This document shows, piece by piece, positions 1 through 5,307 of a stretch of 5,307 bases of DNA. The stretch covers positions 1-5,307 of the forward strand of contig URYG01000222.1 of assembly GCA_900551985.1 (NCBI GenBank). Reading direction: 5' to 3'. Under the pieces are notes generated by a model that saw nothing but the letters and a program-made list of their open reading frames with translations, made no database searches and was not told where the DNA came from. This DNA comes from an uncultured Prevotella sp. GTDB taxonomy: Bacteria; Bacteroidota; Bacteroidia; Bacteroidales; Bacteroidaceae. Position 1 is the first letter of the stretch. Each line of letters starts with the position of its first letter. A program made the position numbers and the translations under genes.

Positions 1-1590
1 TGGCAGGAATCTGCTTCGCAGGGTGGAGCTAATTCGTTCGACAACGTGACGACGGGTAATGTTTCTCTGGTAACCGATGACAATAAGGCGGGCGTGTATG
101 CTTATGGACAGACCCGCACCCGACAGGGTTACGACCATGATGGAGATGGCTATACGGAGTTGCCGGAACTGAACAACCAGACTTTCGGTCTCAATTCTTA
201 TCTCCGCCTCAGTCCTTATTCCAAGCTGAGTCTTCAGTATCACGGCATTCATGAGTTCCGCCGTGGTGGCAACAAGCTTGACCAGGCTCCTCATGAGGCT
301 AATATTGCAGAGCAGGTGGAACACAATATCCAGGGTGGCGGACTCACTTACAATTTCTACTCTCCTGATGAGAAGAATCGTCTGTCGGCTTATTTCTCAT
401 TCCAGACCACAGCCCGCAAGAGTTATTATGGCGGTATTGGAGAGGGAAAGGAGGAAGACAAGGAAATAGCCAGCAAGGCCTATGGCACCACACATAACCT
501 CACATACGTAGCCGGAACACAGTATGTTCGCTCATTCGGCAAGTTGCTCTTCATGCCATCCGACTTGACACTTGGCGCAGAATACAACTTCGACGGCTTG
601 AAGGATGTGATTCTCGGTTACGATCGTCATTTCAAGCAGGATGTGCGCATCGGTAGCTTCTTCTTCCAGAATGAGTGGAAGAATAAGCAGTGGAGTTTCC
701 TCCTGGGTGGAAGACTGGACAAGCACAACCTGGTAGATCATGTCATCTTCAGTCCGCGTGCCAATCTTCGTTTCAATCCTACCGAGAATGTGAACCTGCG
801 CATTACCTATGCTGGCGGATTCCGTGCTCCTCAGGCATTCGATGAAGATCTGCATGTGGGAGTAGTTGGTGGTGAACGATTGGTTACAGTATTGGCAGAC
901 AATCTGAAGGAGGAACGTTCCAACAGTTTCAGCGTATCGGCAGATTTGTATCATAAGTTCGGCAATGTGCAGACCAATCTCCTTATTGAAGGTTTCTACA
1001 CCGACCTGAACAATGTGTTTGCCCTTCGCCAGCTCGACCAGCCTGATGCACAGGGAAATACGGTGCAGGAACGCTACAATGCCTATGGTGCCAAGGTGTT
1101 CGGCTTGAATCTGGAGGGTAAGGCGATGTTTACTCGCTGGTTTACGCTCCAGGCAGGACTCACCCTGCAGCAGAGTCATTATGATGAGGCGATTGCGTGG
1201 AACGACGAGGTGCCTGAGCAGAAGTACAAGAAGATGATGCGTACTCCAAACACCTATGGTTATTTCACGGCAAGCTTTACCCCAGTGAAGCGTTTCACGG
1301 CTTCTGTTACCGGTAATTATACGGGCAGCATGCTCGTGGGTCATTCTGCCGGTTCGGGTGTAGAGGAGCCAGTGGCTGTGAATACTCCTAAGTTTATGGA
1401 AGTAAACATGAAGTTGTCATACGATTTCACTATCTATAAGTATCTCACCCTTCAGGTGAACTGTGGAATCCAGAACATCACCAATGCTTATCAGAAGGAT
1501 TTCGACAAGGGCTGGAACCGTGATTCTGCCTACCTCTATGGTCCTTCTCTGCCAAGAAGTTATTTTGTTGGCGTGAAGGTGAACTATTAA
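1..1590 (+). CDS. TonB-dependent outer-membrane receptor, C-terminal part (5' end outside window)
   Basis: The reading frame is open from the first base and ends with TAA at 1588-1590, giving 529 visible residues. The GTG at 46 is only an internal valine codon, so the true start lies upstream. The visible part is a 22-stranded-type beta-barrel region: alternating polar/aromatic strands, the family-typical GFRAPQAFDEDLH stretch (around 817-855), the late GIQNITNAYQKDFD segment, and a final strand PRSYFVGVKVNY ending in the aromatic residue expected for BAM-dependent insertion. The signal peptide, any carboxypeptidase-like domain, the TonB box and the plug would lie in the missing N-terminal part. 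Proteins of this family import siderophores, haem, cobalamin or glycans using TonB-ExbBD energy. The single-polypeptide FepA/BtuB-like look, with no SusD gene downstream, argues against a SusC glycan transporter, but the substrate cannot be read from this fragment. An EF-hand-like loop lies at 133-168. The gene is followed by a strong terminator. Confidence 0.93.
   Translation, partial: WQESASQGGANSFDNVTTGNVSLVTDDNKAGVYAYGQTRTRQGYDHDGDGYTELPELNNQTFGLNSYLRLSPYSKLSLQYHGIHEFRRGGNKLDQAPHEANIAEQVEHNIQGGGLTYNFYSPDEKNRLSAYFSFQTTARKSYYGGIGEGKEEDKEIASKAYGTTHNLTYVAGTQYVRSFGKLLFMPSDLTLGAEYNFDGLKDVILGYDRHFKQDVRIGSFFFQNEWKNKQWSFLLGGRLDKHNLVDHVIFSPRANLRFNPTENVNLRITYAGGFRAPQAFDEDLHVGVVGGERLVTVLADNLKEERSNSFSVSADLYHKFGNVQTNLLIEGFYTDLNNVFALRQLDQPDAQGNTVQERYNAYGAKVFGLNLEGKAMFTRWFTLQAGLTLQQSHYDEAIAWNDEVPEQKYKKMMRTPNTYGYFTASFTPVKRFTASVTGNYTGSMLVGHSAGSGVEEPVAVNTPKFMEVNMKLSYDFTIYKYLTLQVNCGIQNITNAYQKDFDKGWNRDSAYLYGPSLPRSYFVGVKVNY
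133..168 (+). other. EF-hand-like calcium-binding loop in the TonB-dependent receptor
   Basis: These twelve codons read DHDGDGYTELPE. Aspartates sit at loop positions 1, 3 and 5, glycine at 6 and glutamate at 12, which is the canonical EF-hand metal-ligand pattern DxDxDGxxxxxE. The segment lies between two predicted strands early in the barrel, so it is probably an extracellular loop or a strand turn. Calcium sites in barrel loops are known in BtuB, where they order the loops for cobalamin binding; the same role here is inference. Position 8 is threonine rather than the usual hydrophobic residue, and flanking EF helices are not expected inside a barrel, so this would be an isolated loop rather than a full EF-hand. 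Confidence 0.55.
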
Positions 1591-1599
1591 TATATTTAT

Positions 1600-1649
1600 A
1601 AAAAATGTGAGGGAGTGTCGTGGATTTATGACACGTCCTCACGTTTTTT
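1600..1649. terminator. Rho-independent terminator, probably bidirectional, between convergent genes
   Basis: The arms 1607-1612 (GTGAGG) and 1637-1642 (CCTCAC) pair perfectly. After one G-U pair and one A-G mismatch, 1615-1619 (GTGTC) pairs with 1630-1634 (GACAC), extended by G-U and U-A around a short loop near 1622-1627. Outside the stem an A run at 1600-1605 faces a T run at 1644-1649, so both strands offer a GC-containing hairpin followed by a U tract. It starts 9 bp after the receptor stop codon and lies 16 bp beyond the stop codon of the minus-strand gene at 1666. It is therefore well placed to end transcription from both sides. Confidence 0.88.
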
Positions 1650-1665
1650 GTTGATTCTATTCTAT

Positions 1666-2076
1666 TTATAATTCCTTAGGACAGAGGAAGGCTGAAATGT
1701 AGATGATGCCTGCCATCATCAATGCCGAGCCTAAGCCTACATAGAAGGAGGCGATGAATGACCGGGGAATGACCTGACAGCTTCTGAGCAGCACGCCGAA
1801 TGTAATCATGAAGGCCATGATGACGTAGGATTTCATCGGCATGATATCCCAAACCTTTCGTTTCTCGACCTTTATCTTCCTGATGCGCTGTACATTCTTG
1901 AACAGCATCTTCACGAACATCATAGAAAACAAAATCATGGTAACGATGCTGCCCATTACCATGACAAGGGTGGTTGCATCAAGGTCCAGCCATGACACAA
2001 CCCCTATTCTGCATACATTAAAACCTGCTATCAGCCAGATGATTCCGGCAATGAAAGCGAGTGATTTTGTTCTCAT
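1666..2076 (-). CDS. Small four-helix integral membrane protein, function unknown
   Basis: I do not recognise a named family. The 136-residue product runs from ATG at 2076 to TAA at 1666. It has four hydrophobic segments, at roughly residues 5-27, 35-58, 81-97 and 106-131. Helices 2 and 3 are joined by a strongly basic loop (about 59-75, KNVQRIRKIKVEKRK), which by the positive-inside rule should be cytoplasmic, placing both termini in the cytoplasm. No signal peptide cleavage site, catalytic motif or metal-binding cluster is evident; the cysteines at 22, 100 and 132 are scattered. The gene begins 18 bp after the hrpB stop codon on the same strand, with no promoter consensus or terminator in the gap, so it is probably transcribed with hrpB. 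No clear Shine-Dalgarno precedes the ATG, which is normal in Bacteroidota. Membrane composition and the operon-like position support a real gene; any functional tie to HrpB is unproven. Confidence 0.85.
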   Translation of the reverse strand: MRTKSLAFIAGIIWLIAGFNVCRIGVVSWLDLDATTLVMVMGSIVTMILFSMMFVKMLFKNVQRIRKIKVEKRKVWDIMPMKSYVIMAFMITFGVLLRSCQVIPRSFIASFYVGLGSALMMAGIIYISAFLCPKEL

Positions 2077-2094
2077 ATTGTAATCTTAAAAATG

Positions 2095-4701
2095 TCATTT
2101 TTTCCTTTTCACCCCTCTTACTGCCTCACTTTCCAATGGATTCTCGGGCCAGAAGTGCTTGGGGTAGCGGCGCTTCAGCTCCTTGCGCACCTCGAAGTAG
2201 GTGGATTGCCAGAAGCTGGCGAGATCCTGCGTAAGCTGCACGGGCTTGAAACCCGGAGAGAGCAGCTCCAGCAGCAGAGGCTGCCTGCCATCATCTACTG
2301 TCGGCGTCTGAGTCATTCCGAAGCATTCCTGCAGACGGACACTGAGGATGGGTGCTTCGGCTCCCTGACGATAGTCGATGCGGATATGACTGCCCGATGG
2401 AACCACGATGTGGGTGGGAGCCAGGCGGTCTATCTCCTGCTGCTGCCCGTATGGAATCTGTGCCCAGAGTATTTCCGGGAGATTGAGCTTCCTGAGTTCA
2501 GTGGTGTTCGTCTTGAGCTTTCCGCCCTGTTCCAGATAGAAGGGCAACCATTCGGTGGCTGTCTCCATCAGGTGCGCAGTAGATAAATCGGGCAACTCCA
2601 TTTCCGGATGCCACTCTCTTACCTGCGCCACTCTCCGCTGCAACCGCTGAACGTCTTCGTTCCAATCCAGCATACTGAGTCCTTCCTTCCGGATGGCGGT
2701 GCAGAGAATATCGATAATCTGCTGTTTGTCGGCATCCTGGAGCGGTTTGCTATCCACCACCAGGGTTCCGATGCGCCGCTCTCTCTGCATCCTGATCATT
2801 CCCGCCTTACTGTCCCACGAGATGTTGTCGAACTCGTGGGTAGGGAGGTCGTTGATGTTTACGGGAGCCGAGAGAAACACCCTGCCTGCCTTTCCCGAAG
2901 ATGAAAGCGGGGTGGAAGCATTCGTGCCCGACGGCTGGGCAGATACATTGAGCGAGGCGATGGCGAGCCATTGCTGCGCCGACATCGCATCGCTTGAATC
3001 GATGAAGAGCGTCTTGCCGTTCGACATTCTGAAATGTCCGATATTATCGATTGCCATGGCGATGCGCTCAGGATAGGCTAGGGCAATCAGTCTGCCCACT
3101 TCCTCTGCATCCACTGGCTCATTATCTTCCTTTACCTTGAGCATCCTGCGGTATTCCTGGGCTATCTGGGCGATGCGAGCCCATCTGCCCAGACTGTTTT
3201 TCTGTCGCTGCGAACGGAGGATGGAGAGGCGCAGCGCCATATCTGAATCCTCTGAATCGCTCATCGGGTCTTTCTCTTCCAGCAGGGCGGCAACGTCGCA
3301 GGCTAGAGCTTTGAGCGCAGACGATTCTGAGCTCATCATCATCTTGGCGATGCGCGGATGACAAGGCAATGTTGCCATCTTCCTGCCCAATGGGGTGATG
3401 CTGCCATCCGGTTCTATCGCTTCAAGAGAAAGAAGCAATTCCTTGGCATTGAGAAGGTTACTGCTTGATGGCGGAGTAAGCCATAGCAGCGATTGGGGAT
3501 TGTTCTCGCCAAAGGCTGCAATGTCGAGCACCATCGACGTAAGGTCGGCTTCCTCTATTTCCGGTCGGCGCTGGTCTTCCATCAGATGTTCTGAGGTCTG
3601 AGTCCACAACCGGTAGCAGATTCCTTCAGCCACTCGTCCGGCTCGTCCTCTTCGCTGGGTAGCCATATCCTTGCTGATGGTTACGGTTTCCAGGTGGCTC
3701 AATCCCGTGCGGGCGTCGTAAACCAGTTTTCGGCAGAGTCCGGAATCCACCACGATTCTCACCCCTTCGATGGTAAGCGAGGTTTCGGCGATAGGTGTGG
3801 CGAGCACGATCTTTCTTTCTCCCTCACGTGATGGGGCAATGGCAAGGCGCTGCTTCTCGGGTGGGAGATTGCCGTAGAGTGGATAAACCTGCGGAACGGA
3901 AAGTTCAGATGAAGCAGATGAAGAAGCTGAACCTGATAATGAAGCAGAAGAAGCAGCTGCAGCCCTGCTGAGGCTTGCGTCCAAAATCTCCTTGCATTTC
4001 AGAATCTCTGACTGTCCCGGAAGGAAAGCCAGAATATCGCCCTCGTGCTTATCGGCAGCCTTGAGGATGGTGGCCGCCACCTCTTTATATATGTCGTATC
4101 GCGCAATGTCGGTCTCGGAATAAACGGTCTCTACGGGAAACATCCTTCCTTCGCTCTCTATCAATGGCGCCTGAAGAGCCTCGCAGATGGCAGAAGCATC
4201 GATGGTAGCCGACATGATGATGATCTTCAAATCTGGTCGGATGATTTCCTGCGCCTGTCGGGTGAGGGCAAGCGCCAGGTCGGAGTTGATGCTCCGCTCG
4301 TGAAACTCATCGAAGATGACGGCGCTCACTCCTTCGAGCGTGGCATCATGGATGAGCATTCGGGTGAGGATTCCCTCGGTGAGCACTTCGATGCGGGTTT
4401 CTGAAGAAACCTTGTTCTCGAAGCGTACCCGGTAACCCACGGTCTTGCCCACTGGTTCGCCCAGGATGCTTGCCATCCGTTCTGCAATCTGACGGGCAGC
4501 AAGTCGGCGCGGTTCCAGTATCAGAATCTTGCCTTGTGGGGTGGCTCCGAGGAGGGTGAGTGGGAGCACGGTGGATTTTCCGGCTCCCGGTGGAGCGGTA
4601 ACAACAAGGTTGGCCGACTCCTTCAGGGTGCTGTTGATGGTGTCGGCTATCTGGAATGCTGGCAGATGGCCAGCCTGCTGTTGGATTCTATCGTAATTCA
4701 T
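2095..4701 (-). CDS. hrpB: ATP-dependent helicase HrpB (DEAH/DEFH-box, SF2)
   Basis: This is a full-length 868-residue SF2 helicase. Motifs appear in order: Walker A GAGKST (39-44), Ia LEPRRLAAR (62-70), Ib TEGILTRML (108-116), II DEFHER (131-136), III SAT (164-166), IV region ILAFLPGQSEI (223-233), V ATPIAETSLTI (301-311) and VI QRRGRAGR (349-356). A helicase-associated region follows, then the HrpB-specific C-terminus with VPSGSHIRIDY (767-777) and RYPKHFWPENPLESEA (845-860). The DEFH form of motif II and this C-terminus separate HrpB from HrpA and DEAH splicing-type enzymes. HrpB couples NTP hydrolysis to nucleic-acid unwinding, presumably on RNA; its cellular role is poorly defined even in E. 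coli. I chose ATG at 4701 because the longer TTG start at 4737 lies inside a promoter -7 box and would add 12 residues unlike the family. The protein is longer than E. coli HrpB (about 810 residues), partly through Ser/Ala-rich inserts at about 242-268 and 586-604. Confidence 0.96.
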   Translation of the reverse strand: MNYDRIQQQAGHLPAFQIADTINSTLKESANLVVTAPPGAGKSTVLPLTLLGATPQGKILILEPRRLAARQIAERMASILGEPVGKTVGYRVRFENKVSSETRIEVLTEGILTRMLIHDATLEGVSAVIFDEFHERSINSDLALALTRQAQEIIRPDLKIIIMSATIDASAICEALQAPLIESEGRMFPVETVYSETDIARYDIYKEVAATILKAADKHEGDILAFLPGQSEILKCKEILDASLSRAAAASSASLSGSASSSASSELSVPQVYPLYGNLPPEKQRLAIAPSREGERKIVLATPIAETSLTIEGVRIVVDSGLCRKLVYDARTGLSHLETVTISKDMATQRRGRAGRVAEGICYRLWTQTSEHLMEDQRRPEIEEADLTSMVLDIAAFGENNPQSLLWLTPPSSSNLLNAKELLLSLEAIEPDGSITPLGRKMATLPCHPRIAKMMMSSESSALKALACDVAALLEEKDPMSDSEDSDMALRLSILRSQRQKNSLGRWARIAQIAQEYRRMLKVKEDNEPVDAEEVGRLIALAYPERIAMAIDNIGHFRMSNGKTLFIDSSDAMSAQQWLAIASLNVSAQPSGTNASTPLSSSGKAGRVFLSAPVNINDLPTHEFDNISWDSKAGMIRMQRERRIGTLVVDSKPLQDADKQQIIDILCTAIRKEGLSMLDWNEDVQRLQRRVAQVREWHPEMELPDLSTAHLMETATEWLPFYLEQGGKLKTNTTELRKLNLPEILWAQIPYGQQQEIDRLAPTHIVVPSGSHIRIDYRQGAEAPILSVRLQECFGMTQTPTVDDGRQPLLLELLSPGFKPVQLTQDLASFWQSTYFEVRKELKRRYPKHFWPENPLESEAVRGVKRKK
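3909..3959. repeat. Imperfect direct repeat (30-bp period) coding for a Ser/Ala-rich linker in HrpB
   Basis: The segments 3909-3929 and 3939-3959 match at 19 of 21 positions (both begin ATGAAGCAGA), spaced exactly 30 bp, that is ten codons. The surrounding stretch is a purine-rich run of GAAGCAGA-like words on the plus strand. On the coding strand this gives the serine/alanine-rich segment at roughly HrpB residues 242-268 (coding span about 3898-3978), between helicase motifs IV and V. Because the period is a multiple of three, gain or loss of a unit would keep the frame. Confidence 0.7.
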
Positions 4702-4705
4702 ACTG

Positions 4706-4738
4706 CAAAAATACAAATATTCGTATTGATACTGCAAA
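4706..4738 (-). promoter_or_regulatory. Second, promoter-like element P2 directly before the hrpB ATG
   Basis: A second TAnnTTTG match, TATTTTTG, lies at 4706-4713 on the minus strand. The TTTG at the end of the P1 -7 box (4735-4738) stands 21 bp upstream of it and could act as its -33 element. The box ends only 4 bp before the A of the hrpB ATG, so a start at the usual distance would yield a leaderless or nearly leaderless mRNA. Spacing and consensus are good, but the sequence is AT-rich and the match may be a by-product of the local duplication. Confidence 0.4.
4710..4727. promoter_or_regulatory. 18-bp near-palindrome between the hrpB -7 boxes, possible operator
   Basis: The plus-strand sequence AATACAAATATTCGTATT is self-complementary in 8 of 9 base pairs, the exception being 4715/4722. 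It lies just downstream of the P1 -7 box, about where P1 transcription would start, and overlaps the P2 -7 box at 4710-4713. A dimeric repressor bound here could block either promoter. No known operator family is recognised, and AT-rich palindromes arise easily by chance. Confidence 0.3.
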
Positions 4739-4766
4739 GATACGCATTATTTTTGTGATGGGCAAA
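4735..4766 (-). promoter_or_regulatory. Bacteroidota-type promoter P1 for hrpB
   Basis: On the minus strand a TTTG (-33 element, 4763-4766) is followed after 20 bp by TATCTTTG (-7 element, 4735-4742), matching the Bacteroidota primary sigma-factor consensus of TTG, 19-21 bp, TAnnTTTG. Transcription would start about 5-8 bp downstream, near 4727-4730, giving a leader of roughly 27-30 nt before the hrpB ATG at 4701. The -33 box sits just 3 bp past the comEC stop codon, so hrpB has its own promoter even if some read-through from comEC occurs. The TTG of an apparent longer hrpB frame is part of this -7 box, which argues against that start. Confidence 0.72.
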
Positions 4767-4769
4767 TGA

Positions 4770-5307
4770 TTAGAAAGGTAATGCATGAGAATGGCGAATC
4801 TTGTAGATTTTTTCCCTTATCTGATTCCATTTTGCAAGGACCAGGTAGCCGGATACTACTGCCAGATAGAGAAGCATCAACTGAAGGAGCGACAGATGGA
4901 GATGGTCTATGCTGGCGCCCGGTAACAGGCTGGTAAGCCTAAAGGCGGTGTTAGTGGCCTGGGTAATGCTGGCAAGTACTGCCGCAATGTGCTGCATCAG
5001 CCAGATGCCGACGGAGGTAAGGCTGGAAATGTAGGTAAGGGGAGAAAGCAGCAGGAGCAGGGCACAAAGATAGAGGATGAGGGTGGCTGCCGGGATGGCG
5101 ATGAAGCTGGTGAGCAGGGAGTAGCAGGATATTCTGCCGAAATAATAGACGATGAGCGGAAGCGTACCTATCTGTGCCGCCAGGGATACGCTGAATAATC
5201 CCCAGAGGCAACGGATGATCTTGCCGTGGGATTTGAGCAATCCGAAGAGCGGGGGATAGAATATGAGGATGGAAGCCACGGCGAGAAAGGACATCTGGAA
5301 ACTGATG
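4770..5307 (-). CDS. comEC: ComEC/Rec2-family DNA-uptake channel, C-terminal part (5' end outside window)
   Basis: The frame is open through the right edge and ends with TAA at 4770-4772. The codons before the ATG at 5294 read ISFQ, giving ISFQMSFLAVASI, the hallmark 'FQLSF' helix of the ComEC competence domain, so that ATG is internal. About 178 residues are visible. Counting from that methionine they contain hydrophobic segments at roughly 1-20, 26-52, 59-86, 95-114 and 132-156. The conserved stretches AAQIGTLPLIVYYFGRIS (39-56) and YSLLTSFIAIPAA (58-70) are typical of the family. The protein ends in a basic, probably cytoplasmic tail. ComEC forms the inner-membrane channel that carries single-stranded DNA into the cytoplasm during transformation. 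No C-terminal metallo-beta-lactamase-like domain follows, so this is the short architecture; the N-terminal OB-fold part cannot be judged here. hrpB follows on the same strand after 68 bp containing its own promoter. No terminator hairpin is visible after the stop. Confidence 0.92.
   Translation of the reverse strand, partial: ISFQMSFLAVASILIFYPPLFGLLKSHGKIIRCLWGLFSVSLAAQIGTLPLIVYYFGRISCYSLLTSFIAIPAATLILYLCALLLLLSPLTYISSLTSVGIWLMQHIAAVLASITQATNTAFRLTSLLPGASIDHLHLSLLQLMLLYLAVVSGYLVLAKWNQIREKIYKIRHSHALPF

Larger units (their letters stand above)
4700..4743. repeat. 15-bp direct repeat spanning the two hrpB -7 boxes
   Basis: The plus-strand segments 4700-4714 and 4729-4743 agree at 14 of 15 positions (ATACTGCAAAAATAC versus ATACTGCAAAGATAC) and are offset by 29 bp. 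On the hrpB strand each copy reads GTATNTTTGCAGTAT and carries one TAnnTTTG -7 box. The downstream copy runs into the hrpB start codon. A small tandem duplication of a promoter core would explain the arrangement. Confidence 0.75.

Noticed and set aside
46..48. GTG as a possible start codon of the receptor gene
   Set aside because: The frame is open to position 1, and a TonB-dependent receptor needs a signal peptide and plug, which would lie upstream. The codon is an internal valine.
532..1344. Long open frame of 270 codons on the minus strand inside the TonB-dependent receptor gene
   Set aside because: It lies wholly opposite a well-supported coding region in which the receptor motifs are clear. 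Its translation shows no recognisable domain and has a composition (many His, Ile, Leu, Glu) expected from an antisense shadow of a beta-barrel gene.
2088..2102. Inverted repeat AAAAATG-T-CATTTTT at the hrpB stop codon, as a possible terminator or operator
   Set aside because: The stem would be nearly all A-U with almost no loop and no following U tract beyond its own arm. It overlaps coding sequence, so it is unlikely to terminate transcription, and hrpB and the next gene look co-transcribed.
2092..2586. Plus-strand open frame of 164 codons opposite the 3' end of hrpB
   Set aside because: It is opposite the strongly conserved HrpB C-terminus, has no recognisable domain, and no promoter or ribosome site was seen. 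It is treated as a shadow.
4702..4737. Possible 12-residue N-terminal extension of HrpB from a TTG codon
   Set aside because: The TTG is part of the P1 -7 box TATCTTTG and lies upstream of the expected transcription start. The extra residues (MQYQYEYLYFCS) do not resemble HrpB N-termini, while ATG at 4701 gives a family-like start.
1..5307. CRISPR arrays, insertion sequences, tRNA or rRNA genes, riboswitches, and defence or other novel multi-gene systems
   Set aside because: No spaced repeats, transposase motifs, terminal inverted repeats, tRNA cloverleaf or defence domains were seen. About 97 percent of the window is explained by four ordinary genes, so I do not claim a novel system.

Overview
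The window looks like chromosomal DNA from a Bacteroidota gut- or mouth-type anaerobe, most likely Prevotellaceae (Prevotella/Segatella-like). This assignment is inferred from three things: the style of the TonB-dependent receptor, the match of the region upstream of hrpB to the Bacteroidota promoter consensus (TTG, about 19-21 bp, TAnnTTTG), and the absence of clear Shine-Dalgarno sequences. No species-level claim is made.

Layout. Positions 1-1590 (+) hold the C-terminal two thirds or so of an outer-membrane TonB-dependent receptor whose start lies off the left edge. A strong hairpin at 1600-1649, flanked by A and T runs, separates it from three genes on the minus strand that converge on it. 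Read in their own direction these are: the C-terminal part of a ComEC/Rec2-type DNA-uptake channel (from the right edge to 4770), a complete DEAH/DEFH-box helicase HrpB (4701 to 2095), and a 136-residue four-helix membrane protein of unknown function (2076 to 1666). Only 18 bp separate hrpB from the small gene, so those two are probably co-transcribed. comEC and hrpB are 69-70 bp apart, and this gap holds a well-formed Bacteroidota promoter, a second promoter-like copy almost touching the hrpB ATG, and an 18-bp near-palindrome between them.

Functionally this is a housekeeping-type neighbourhood: nutrient import across the outer membrane on one side, and a DNA-uptake channel, a nucleic-acid helicase and a small inner-membrane protein on the other. 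I see no mobile element, CRISPR array, tRNA, rRNA or recognisable defence system, and no gene-free stretch over 300 bp. The points most worth a second look are the layered hrpB promoter region with its possible leaderless start, the serine/alanine-rich insert in HrpB encoded by an imperfect DNA repeat, and a textbook EF-hand-like calcium loop in the receptor.
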